From Fomes fomentarius (lineage: Eukaryota; Basidiomycota; Agaricomycetes; Polyporales; Polyporaceae), in NCBI GenBank assembly GCA_022606135.1, contig JABYQN010000007.1:868001-932000 (forward strand): a stretch of 64,000 nt of DNA, written 5' to 3'. Both the position numbers and the translations under genes were made by a program. Of this stretch, positions 26,991 through 37,292 are shown piece by piece. The notes under the pieces are model-generated. The model worked only from the letters and a program-made list of their open reading frames with translations, ran no database searches and was not told the DNA's origin. The first letter of the stretch is position 1; each line of letters begins with the position of its first letter.

Positions 26991-28748
26991 TACAATCAGT
27001 CTATTTGCATGACCGCCGTCAGGCCGAGTAACGTTCTGGTGGCGATGATCAACACCATTCAACAACTTGTTCCATCAAGTTGGTGTGCGATCGCTACACA
27101 GTGGATATTTCCCCGCACGTCGTACCTGAATATGCGTCTTTACAAATGTGCGAGCCATAAAACGCGTGTGCTATTTCCAACGCGAAGTAACATGCCCTGT
27201 TGTTGGGTAGTACTTACGCAGTACGCCCATGAAGTCAACAATACGTCTGGGCTAGTAACAGAACGCCGGTGGCGCGATCACGGGCGCTCGTAATGCCTAA
27301 TCTGGCGACGCCAAGTCAGCTGCGGCGCTTCATACTACGAGAGTCTGAGCGTGACACTAACAATGCCACCAGTTGTCATCATGTGTGGCTCTTGGACACC
27401 ACAGGACACGAACAGCGGCTCTTCTAAATTGCTTGGTTATCGTTGGTCGTCTGTCCCTGTTCTCGAGTCCTCTTACAAGCCTGCCTCTTCGCTCTCATAT
27501 CAGGTCGACTTGCCATCCTCCGACCTGGCAGTTGGCACTGATGCCCGTCAATGCGCTGGTCGCCTGCTAGTGGGCGGGCGACCTACAACGTGGGAGGGTG
27601 GCCCTTACAAAAGCCTTCGGGAGACAGCTCATGTGTTGTCCGGCATTGCGACAACCGGTGCTGTGCATCATTTTCAGGCCCACATGAAGGTGAGAAAGGT
27701 GGGGAACATAACTGCTGCGATACGACCTGACTTGCAATGAAACCATGCACACCTCAAGGGTTATATCCGTAGTCACGATGCAATTGCAGAGGCAAGGCGT
27801 AGGTGACGAACCCCGCCAGTTCAGCCGGGAGAAGGGCTCAAGGGTGCCGTTCTCTAGGTTTGGGCGTGATTTTCCGCAAGTGATCTTCCGGAAGGATATG
27901 AATCACTCAGCGCGGTCTCCACCAGCTCCTCGGTCACCTCAATAGATCCTCCGGATGCGAGGGTTCGATATATGTACGACTTGACGCTCTCAATCGGACT
28001 ATCTCATTGAGGCTAGGGTTTGTGAACACAGATACGCTTCCTCCATCGGCAGCAAGGCCCATCCTAACGGCACTGATCTCGAGGGAAACCTTGTGAGTTG
28101 TCCGCGGACTTGAGACCTCAGTCGACTTGCTGACTCTTTGTACGTACGGAGTCGATGTCCCAGGGAAACGCGGACGAATCTCATCCTCTAAGAGGTAGAT
28201 CTGAGCCCTCAGATTGGTGTGACAGGATGGCCGTGTAACGTACAGAGGCGATTGACCGGAAGAGATCCGGGGGCTCGACGCACACACGCGGTATGGGAGA
28301 AAACGGCGTGCAATTGGTACGGTGTCCGCGTAATCTTCCTGCGGCGATGGAATTGTGGTTGGCTGAGAAGGCTCACACATCACCGTGACACAGTCTCGGT
28401 CCCCGCCTCAACCCCTTTTGGGACATACACTAGGCGTACATCCCCGGAAAGCAAGTCACAAACTCGAAGAGATCGGTTAGGAGATCCTCCCTCGGCGCTC
28501 CTCCATCGTGAGATCCCAAACTCGATCCTTGTTTTCTTCTTTCTTTCTGAATAATTATGATTCTTTCTGCCGCTCTCAAATCTCGATGCTCCGGTTCTCC
28601 GCCTTGTCCACGCGATATAGGTCAAGTCTGCGTGGCGCGAGCTGGGTCAGACATCCCACATTAGGCGTTCGTACCCCAGATCTGCACGCGCTCTTGGAGC
28701 CTCTCTTGAAGGTACCACCCTCTCGCCGACGTCCAGAGTGACAGCGAA

Positions 28749-28988
28749 ATGCCGTTTGTATTCACCAAGCTCACAACGGCCCTTCTCTTGGTCCGCTCTC
28801 AAGCATTTCTCTCCACAACCGACTCTACAGAGAATGAGAAGCACAACTCCGCACACAATATCGGGCTACCGAGGCTACCTCGGGACAGTAGGCTCTCTGA
28901 CAGGAACGCGCTTTTCGTGCAACCGATCAGGCTAGGTCGACAAGAATATCGCTGGTCACATCCCTCCGGTGGATATCATTATATGTAA
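28749..28988 (+). CDS. possible small protein, weak candidate
   Basis: The frame begins MPFVFTKLTTALLLVRSQAF, which could be a short hydrophobic leader. It continues as a polar stretch of about 60 residues ending near GGYHYM. A GTAAAT donor overlaps the end and a CTCAG acceptor follows about 50 nt later, next to another open frame (29034-29276). The frames do not join without a stop. I do not recognise the product; it may be chance. Confidence 0.12.
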   Translation: MPFVFTKLTTALLLVRSQAFLSTTDSTENEKHNSAHNIGLPRLPRDSRLSDRNALFVQPIRLGRQEYRWSHPSGGYHYM

Positions 28989-31900
28989 ATAACTGTCACG
29001 GCCTGACCTCGCGATGTTGATTGTGCGGCTCAGATGCCCTTCAATGTTCCGCGTGGCATCGCACCCGATATTTCTTCAATAACGATTCGTGAGTCCTGGT
29101 TGAGTCTGCTCATTCACATGCCTCGTGGCCAGTTGCGACGTCTGCTGAACAATGTGAATTTTGAGGTAAATCACCTTGTGAGGAACACACCTATTTTACG
29201 GCACCCTCGTTCTGCAGCACGGAGTATTGTGGATGGCAGCTTCCATTCCGTTGCTTCCCCGTATCCACAAATATAGTGGCTTTTTACAGCATCAAGAACC
29301 AAGCTTCACGGTTCTCGTGCACAATCAGCAGCCTAACTCTCCTCATGGAGGAGAAGCGAGCACACGACACCATGTGCACTGTCCGCCCCTCGATTAAACG
29401 AATTATAGAGGCGGATATGACGCTCGGCGAGGCGAGTCCACTTTCAGGTGCGTGATAACCACAGAAGCAATTGTCGCCTTATTGGCGACATATCCCGGCA
29501 CTTGATTCACACGGCACCGCCGACGCATGTGTCAGCCTCGCACGGCGGAACTGAAAGGCAACGTGTTATTCTGTTCCGCCCGACCTTCCCCCGTCCCTCC
29601 GCGCGAACTCTATCACGCGCATGTGATACTTGCCACGCAGTGTTATGGAGATTCATGGGTAGGAGCGCCCTCAGCCCGCACTCGAGTTGACAGCCACGGT
29701 AATGCGAACGGTCGCCGTATTGACTCCGGCGCAGCCAAGGAAGGAGGGTGCGTCAAGTGTAACGTTTCACATATTCGTGAAACACCTTCTCACATCGTTG
29801 CCTCGAGGGTCCGATACCCCGGGGACGTCATCGCATGTATGCGCAATGCAGCCACTGTCGCGGTCAGTTCCCCGCACTCGAGCCTCGGCTGTCCCACAAT
29901 GCTGCGCAGTCTGAGTCCGGGACACGATCTCGAATAAACCCAGGGCTCAGAAGCCTATCGAGCACCATTGGCTCGGATGGCGCTCGAGAGTCTCAACGCT
30001 CGTCTCACCCCACCCGAGACATACACCACCCGCGCAGCTGGCCCACTAAGTACCATTGATGCATCATAGTGCCACGGCCCACATTGCAATCACACGTCGA
30101 GTAGGAGCTCACCGGAAAAAGTCCACGGGAAACTGTGTGCCATGTCGCTCTCGAGGCACCCAGCTGCTCTTCCGGGTATCCATGGCGAAGAACAGTAAAA
30201 GACCAATCGCTTCCAGCGGCGAGGGCACCCCCAACTCTCACACTGGCAGTCCGAAGCGCTGACAGATCATGGTTGGCACGACAGACTGTCTATATGCGTA
30301 TGCCGACTCTAGCGAACATTTGCAGAAGCACTATGTAGCATCCGGGGGACGATATTCTCAAGCTCTTCTTCTACTTTTCGAGCCTGTCGATGTTCCCCGT
30401 CCGGGACTCAGCATACACCCAATCTCGTGATCCGACACCCACCATGACTGCGATGCGGGTGCTCTCCGCAGCCCTGTACATAATAATACTTATCGAACCG
30501 CAAGTCTCATGCCTCTCACGACAATCCTCGATATCTCCCGACTCGAGGCTGTGGCGCCTGGGAGCCAACTGCGGCCATCATCTATTCAAATCGTCTCACG
30601 CCGTCTCATCGCATCAGTTCAAACACCACACTGGCGAGTAGTAAGTATGTACTCTGTATCACACCTCGGCCACATCCCCCCTGCACTCGGATCGATCATC
30701 CAATGCCCACACTCGGGATGGCAACCCAACGCACATGCCATCTCTCACTCCCAGACACACACACGCTCACGAAAGCCGCCATCATCTTCTCACTTCTCAT
30801 GATGATTCAGACCAGAGTCCCCCTCGCCTCGAATGTCGACATTACAACACCGGGGCAGCGACAGTCTGAGTGAGGCTTGAGGCCTGAGGTCGCTGCAATC
30901 GGACCCGAGGCCTTGGCAACTGCCTCAGGCCTTCTTCGTCACTTTCGACGGCGGCGATCGCGGACCCGGCGGCGTGGCAATTCAAGAAGGCGTGAGGCTC
31001 CTGGCTCGCTCACACACCCTCGCAGGCTGCAGCTCGCTGTCCATGGGGGGAAGGGGGCATTCGAACGGAACGGAACGGCATCCCACGTCGCGCGGGTTCT
31101 ACCTGACTGCCAAGCCCTGCTGAGTAACTCTGGTCCACTGAGTTCGCGCTGGGCGTGGGTTCCGCGTGGCAGACATGTACGGCGTACATAGGATAATACT
31201 TAGAAAATTGAACACGACGCTCAGGATGGATGATCAAGAGTCCAGATGGGCTTGGACTCCCTCTGGGCATATTGCTTTCGTAATGGCGCCACAAAGTTCT
31301 GAAGGCCGTTTGCGCGGTCTCGAAATACACGTGGCGCCCGAGCAAGAAGTTTCGGTTCACGAGCGTCACGGCTCCGTCCTACTCACCTCCAGCTCGTGTG
31401 CATGTGCTCGCCGGCGGAAATTGACCTCGGACAGTGGCCATCATGTGTGCGCGCATTGGCGGGTGCTCCCCACTTGCGCGCGACCTCGGAGACGATATCG
31501 ATGCCACCGCGCGCCTTGAGTGGTCAGACTCGAGTCCTTGCAATGTTGCATCCGAGTTTCGACCGCCAGAGCTCCGGTCGTCGCGCCGCATACATACAAT
31601 AACATATGCATGCCCGACTCCCCCGGACTTCGAAACGCTACCATGGTTTCCGACTCGTCCTAGTAGCAAGCCAAGTTGCAAGTCTGGGAATCCCTCTCTC
31701 AAGTCCGTCAGCTTATCCAGCGCCGACTCGAAGCCTTGGCGAAGTTCTGAAATGAACCAGGCGAGGAGCATCAGATTCTTCTGACTTCTGACTTCTCAAG
31801 TCGACGTGAGCTGGGATCTGTTCGACTTTGGCATGATCGATAGATATGCAACATACATACATATGGTAGTGGCATGCATGACTGACTGACATCCGGGTCC

Positions 31901-32808
31901 GTGCCCGATCGGCCTCGAGCTGGCCCTGAAGATCTAAGTTCAAGTTATAGCTTCCTCGCCCCCGGCGCCTCCTTCTTCGGCGCGTGACCGTACGTTTATA
32001 GAGTAGATAGCAGATAAGGAGGAGGAGACGGAAGAAGAAGAGGAGAGGCGGGTCTTGCATATGCATATGTTCAAGTCTATGTAACCTCCTCCCCGCTGTC
32101 ACAATGACTACCTTCGACGTCGATGACCCGTTGAACGCGCGCAGATCAAGCGAAGTCGAAAAGCCACAACTGCATGCGCATACAAACACCTTGCCTCTCT
32201 TCTTCTCCATGCATCGAATCGCCGTCGACGTCGGCGGCAGCAGCTTCTGCATCTGCATCGACGTGCCACTGCCAGACTCGGACGCCCGCCCCGCTGATCG
32301 TCTGGAAGAAGCTACTGTCAGGTAGCAAGCCCGTCAGAGCTAGAATGCTATGTTCTCCCAATGGGGAATGGGGGAGCCTTACTAACCAAGCGCAATACCC
32401 GCAGTCAGCCAGTCAGCCATGTCCTCTTCCACGTACTTATTAGTACTTGTCTGCCGGGCCCGAGCGCGCGCGTGGCGGCCTGCGCGTACTATGAACGCAT
32501 AACGTTCCCAACTCTGAAGCTTGTCGTAAATCGTAATCTGTTCAGAACTATCCGGGCCCGTCGTCAGCACCTCCCTCTCGCCGCGCGCCCGCCAGTACTG
32601 GCCATCTTGCAAGCCCAAGATGCACCACCGATACCTACGCTGACAGGAGCTCCGAGTCCGCGTTCGAGTACTTGCCAGTAATTCTAGAGTTCAAGTGCAA
32701 ACTTCAAGGTACCCGCCCGGCGCCCACATGACCCCGGACCGAATGCCAGCATATGTATAGCAATCGCTCTGCTCCCCAAACCGCAGACCTCAGGGCCCCA
32801 GTAAGCAT

Positions 32809-32822
32809 GCAGTACGTACTGC
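32809..32822. repeat. perfect 14-bp palindrome
   Basis: GCAGTACGTACTGC equals its own reverse complement. It lies in non-coding DNA, with another TACGTA about ten bases downstream. It could be a dimeric factor site or chance. Confidence 0.3.
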
Positions 32823-33644
32823 GGCTGCGAGCGATACGTACCTCAGGGTCTTCAACTCACGACCACCGCTGCAGCGAGCCTGAGCGCGGGCCGACTGTCG
32901 GATGCCAGCATGTCTTGCTTGTTTCGACTCTGCCGGGCCACTGCGCACCCCTGCTCGCAAACTCGTAATCGTGCAGCAGCCTCAGGGGAGTGACGCCAAG
33001 GGACGAGTTTCAATGAGTTCAGGACCGACGGCCGACGTACTTACGGCAGTAGAGTGATGCTTGATGGGCCCGCAGCCGCGATACAAGCGGAGTGTACATC
33101 TTGCTCGATCTCGTCTGCAGCTGTCTCCATCTCCAGGGGAGGTCTGCCAGCCCTGGAGACCGTCCATCTATTAGCGCGGTGTCAGCCAGACGCCACGTCC
33201 ATTCCCGCATTACACGAATAGCCAACGACCATGCTTTACCTGGCACAACCGCAAAGATAGCCACCGGGCACGACCCGATATATAATACATGCATGTCGGT
33301 GTACGTATTCGCAGCGCCCTCGTGGTGTGGCAACCTTTTTCCGTTTTCCCGTTTTCCCATTGAGCGATTGAGAATTTGAGAACTGGGGAAATGGAAGCGT
33401 CACCCAAACATTAGTAGACGGCTTTTGCTATATTTGAGCCACGGATGGGCGATAAGCCCAGGAACGCGTTGAACTATAGGCTGGTAATAGACGTGCAGAC
33501 GTCAGCAGAACATCAAGAAAAAGTATGTATGTACTTGCCACGGGCCCTGCAAGTGCGATAGCGGTTGGTGCGTGCGCAGATTGACCTTACGACTCGCGCG
33601 CCGCCTCTCGCACTGCGCCGTTCACGTTGTCGATGATGGTGCCA

Positions 33645-33670
33645 GTGGTGGTGGTGGTGGTGGTGGTGGG
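33645..33670. repeat. (GGT)n microsatellite
   Basis: About eight uninterrupted TGG/GGT units lie in the gene-poor block. Read on the minus strand it gives a poly-His artefact frame. It is not inside any supported gene. Confidence 0.8.
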
Positions 33671-34874
33671 AATCGCAGTTGCGCAAGTTGCGCAGAGTCG
33701 CAGAGTCACGGCGGTGCGTCGGAGAACAGATGCGACGGAAGGTATCCTGAAAATTGTAAGTCTTCTTGCCTTCGTGACTGTTGGATGACCAGAATTGACA
33801 GGTGACGGTGACGGAAGTGAAAGCTACACATTGCGCGAGCACACTCGGCCTATAGCTATCAGACGAGACAAGACAAGACAGCAAGTGCACTTAACCCCAC
33901 CCACCCACGATCATCGACCGCCGAGCATAGCTGCAACTGAATGGGTGATAGATGCAAGGTGCAAGTCGTCGACGGCGCGTCAGTGACGAGTGCGCGTCGT
34001 GCGCTGGACAAAGGGATCAAATCGACCGACGGGAATAGCAAGCACACGCTCTGCTCCCGTCGTGGCGCCGATGACACCTTCCTGATGTCGAATCCGCGAA
34101 GCTACATATGCGCCTTGTGACCCTGCCGTGCGTATCTCCTGTCTCCCTCAGCCGCTCAATTGCGGCGCGACCTGCAACTTGTCAATCGTGACTGCCCCCT
34201 TCGCGAACTTCCGTTGGCATGTGCTCGCACAACACATCGTTCCCACCTCCGCCATCCGGAGATAGGCTCGTCAACGGCCAAGGCACATGTGCACGCGCGG
34301 ACCACCGCCTTCCCTAGTCGAGGTGAGATGATCTCACGGACGCGGAGTCGCGATGCAGATGCAGAGATTACAACCGTGAGGATACAATACAGATTGACAA
34401 CGGGAGCTCCAAAACAAGCCGAGAGATCAGAGTCATTCGCCACCAGTCACCAGGCACCGGGATGTGTGCGTGCCGAGACAGAGAGGGAACCTTGAGAGCG
34501 GCCAATGCGATATCGTAGGAGTGAGAGTATAGTGTAGGATAGTCGCACCGCTCCCGCGGGCTCTCTCCGCTCGAGCGCTCTTTGAGTGCGTTTGTCCGTA
34601 CTGAAACAACTTGATTGTAGGTATACACATCGGACATTAAAATGCAATGTGCTGGGGTCGCGGTGAGGAGGCGGGAGCTGCGCAGGACAAAGCCAGACGC
34701 ATTCAATAGGATGGGAGTGATGGGGGGCATATAACATCTACAAGACACAGCACAGCATTAGCGAGCAGACACATTTTGTCGAGTGGAAATATGTGGTTGG
34801 AAGGATCGTCTTGTGGATGGGCGACTCACCTCGAGCCACAAAGCCTGACAAGAAAGGAGAGGACGCCTTCACAT

Positions 34875-35074
34875 CTACCAGTCTGCAACAGTAACCCAAG
34901 CCTCCCGGCGCTCAATGGGCTGCTATCGGGGAGAAAGGCGAATGTAAGATGAGCGGGAACGAAAGCCGAGCGAACACGGGTAGGACATACGGGAACAGGG
35001 GTGGCCTGCGCGGTAGAGAAAGCAGTCGCAACGACAGCGACGACAGCGAGGAGGAAGCGGACAGAGGCCTGCAT
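34875..35074 (-). CDS. small secreted precursor, candidate Kex2/Ste13-processed peptide
   Basis: Exon 1 (35074-34991) encodes 28 residues: MQASVR, a strong hydrophobic core (FLLAVVAVVATAFS), then TAQATPVP, a classic signal peptide with cleavage expected after AQA. A 68-nt intron (34990-34923, GTATGT..GATAG) leads to exon 2 (34922-34875): QPIERREAWVTVADW and a TAG stop, total 43 residues. The dibasic RR followed by EA resembles the Kex2 plus dipeptidyl-aminopeptidase sites of alpha-factor-type precursors. It would release EAWVTVADW or WVTVADW. The ATG sits in CAACAATG after a long CT-rich leader, a mark of well-expressed fungal genes. A further GTGAGT..TGTAG intron is visible downstream in the presumed 3' UTR. 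Read-through by an alternative 34-nt intron is possible but unlikely. Seen: leader, splice sites, RR-EA. Inferred: secretion and processing. Function is unknown. Confidence 0.5.
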
Positions 35075-37292
35075 TGTTGCTTGTTTTGCGCGAGGGGAAG
35101 GGAGCGAGGTAATGAGGGTGTGGGTGCGCGAAGACGGGGAGGAAGCGGCGGGCAGTCAACGGACGGGCGAAGGGGAGTGGGCTTAAGTATGGGATGGGAA
35201 ACGGGGCCTGAGAGAGAACGGCCGGGGTGCCATGGATGAGAGACCTGCGAAATTGAATCCCGCGCGGGAAGAGACCCGAAGGTTACGGGCGCCCCCGCTG
35301 GGAACGCCGTCGTGCGCAGGAGCGCGGCCCAGACCGGCGAAACCTTCGATCGCGGCCGTGCAACAGTCGCCGAGGCCTCTGCCTGTCCCTGTTCCTGATC
35401 GTGCTCTTCCCAGCCGCCCTCTCCAGTCTCTCACGCCCCACAACAGCCAGCCACGCAGTCCGCAGCACCCCCACAAAGTGTGGATAAGTATGTTGCGACG
35501 CCGAGCTGTTGGCTTGCAGAACGAGATGCTTCGCCAGCTCAATTATGCACGACGCGCGACACGACGACGGACGAGGCAGCCTGAGCCGCCTCACGTCATC
35601 TAAATGCAGGCACGCTCAATCTCCCCTGCCGAGTATCTCAGGATGCGGATCTCGCCAGCCAATCAGCAGCCGCACACGCCCAGACGCGAGATTCACGCCT
35701 CTCCAAAAGATTCTGCGCGGCGATCAGGTCTATAAACGTGCATGAAAGCCCCCAGCACATTCTCTATAGGAACGCCCTCCGCAGAAGCGGCGCCACCTCT
35801 GCTGCCTGCGCGGCTCCCACCAACATAAGCAATAGAGAGAAAATGCGAAGAGGGCCTGCCCGCGCGTGCAGACGGCGCTCTCAGACAAACTCTGACTCTG
35901 AGCGGAGATTGGCAAGATCGCATGGCATCGAGAATAGGTAGCGTATGACGTAGGACGCGCGAGCAGCGTGTCGTCCGCTGTCGGACAGGACGTGTTCACG
36001 AGGCCAGCAAACTAAATACGTCGTGGTCCAAAGCCTATTGGGCATGGGAGTGCCCACGGCGGACTCACTTCGCCTATAGCTATAGCTGTCGGCCCCGGCA
36101 CCCGCGCGGCTTCCCCGACATCTGACAGACACAAGCACGTTCAAATGCTCGCTGGCGCCGACTATGGAGTGGACGGCGTTGACTTGCACCATGGATTGTA
36201 TATTCACCTGTCATCTTGGTACAACCTCCGTGTCCGGCGTTCACCATGCTCCGAGACAGGAAGGATGCTGCCCGTTCGAAGGCCGGTCTGAATGAGAAGC
36301 ACGTCAGTGCACAAACCTTCGGTAACATCGACCAGGGTTCGCGGATACTTGAAGCTACGAGGCACCAACTCCACAAAGACGCCCATAGGCGTTCATTCAA
36401 GATCGTTCCGAATCTGAATGGGCCGACTGGCAACCTCGACGTAACATACAGCGGCCGATATAGACGGTTGCAATGCTGAGAGACACCAGTGACACTTGCT
36501 CCCGACAAGCCGCCGTTGTACGGAACCACGGGGGCCGCTGATGATTACGATGCTGTGATACGCATCGAGCGTCGGCCATGCCCGTCACAATATTCTCTGC
36601 GGCGGAGATCTGTAGTGGCGTCGAGAGATTGGGGATGGATCGTACCACTTGTAGAAGAGTGATGGAGCTGCCCAGAACGTATACCGCATAGCGCATCTCG
36701 GACTCGTCATTAGGTCAATGCTTGAGTCACTTAGACATGCTAAGTATCGGACTGTACCTTTCCTTCAAGTCGCCGCGCATCGGGTAAGTACTAGTGTATA
36801 TGCCGCGCTGAACTTGGGACAAGGTGGCGTATTTCCTCTCCGGGCACTCGTAAGCTTGACAGGCTTGACATGGGAAGCACACAGTCCGTCTGGGTCGCGT
36901 CCGAGCCGAGGTTCAAACTTGGCATGAACCTCCCCATTGGCAGCCGAGCCACATCGCGATTCGATGCCGGGGCCCGAGTGCCGTCGGTCCCCGATTTGAC
37001 AGTCGACTTGGGTCAAGCCTCGATGGACATGTGATGAACCAAGATGCCCGAGTCGGAGAAGGCGATGGAGGAATGAAAATCATCAACCCACATATCTCAA
37101 GCGAATGTGATCTGATATGCCCCGGCACCAAATGAGGCATCACAGCCGCCCACCGTCAAGGGCGTCTGAGAATGTGGCTGTAACTTGCCTTTCGACGCGA
37201 CACCTTCAAGATCTAACCACCGCACCAAGACGTGCTTGACCCGCAGCGACAAGCTTCTTGGATCCAATAATACTTAGTTGTGGTACTCGAGA
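35075..37292. other. gene-poor block, right part (about 2.2 kb)
   Basis: The first 170 bp hold the CT-rich leader and a weak TATA-like TACTTAAG for the small minus-strand gene. A TATA-like CTATAAACG lies at about 35730 on the plus strand with no gene behind it. Small frames, for example 36216-36479 plus, are unremarkable. The promoter of the SAC3-like gene should lie at the right end. Confidence 0.35.

Larger units (their letters stand above)
26991..34874. other. gene-poor block, left part (about 7.9 kb)
   Basis: No open frame exceeds about 180 codons, and none shows a recognisable domain, a consistent intron chain or fungal coding texture. The region contains short simple repeats (tetranucleotide runs near 31840-31890, the GGT run at 33645-33670, TTTTCC repeats near 33330-33360) and several TATA-like sites without following genes. 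I see no terminal repeats and no reverse transcriptase or transposase signature. Non-coding RNAs or long regulatory DNA could be present but cannot be shown by reading. Confidence 0.45.

Noticed and set aside
31713..32258. 181-codon minus-strand open frame, the longest in the gene-poor block
   Set aside because: Composition is driven by simple purine/pyrimidine and TATG-type repeats (poly-Arg, poly-Leu, His/Met runs). No domain, no splice sites and no sensible start context are seen.
33513..33890. Minus-strand frame with a poly-His run
   Set aside because: The poly-His tract is just the GGT microsatellite read on the other strand; the flanks are not coding-like.
34368..34748. Extending the small secreted precursor into a 126-codon downstream frame
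   Set aside because: It requires a 34-nt intron, too short for this genome, to skip the TAG stop. The added sequence has no protein-like pattern, so it is more likely spliced 3' UTR.
36080..36529. 149-codon minus-strand and overlapping plus-strand frames
   Set aside because: Neither has a family motif, signal peptide or intron pattern; both are plausible by chance at this GC content.
36880..36930. GGTTCAAACTTGG, like a tRNA T-arm
   Set aside because: No acceptor stem, D-arm or anticodon arm can be folded around it.
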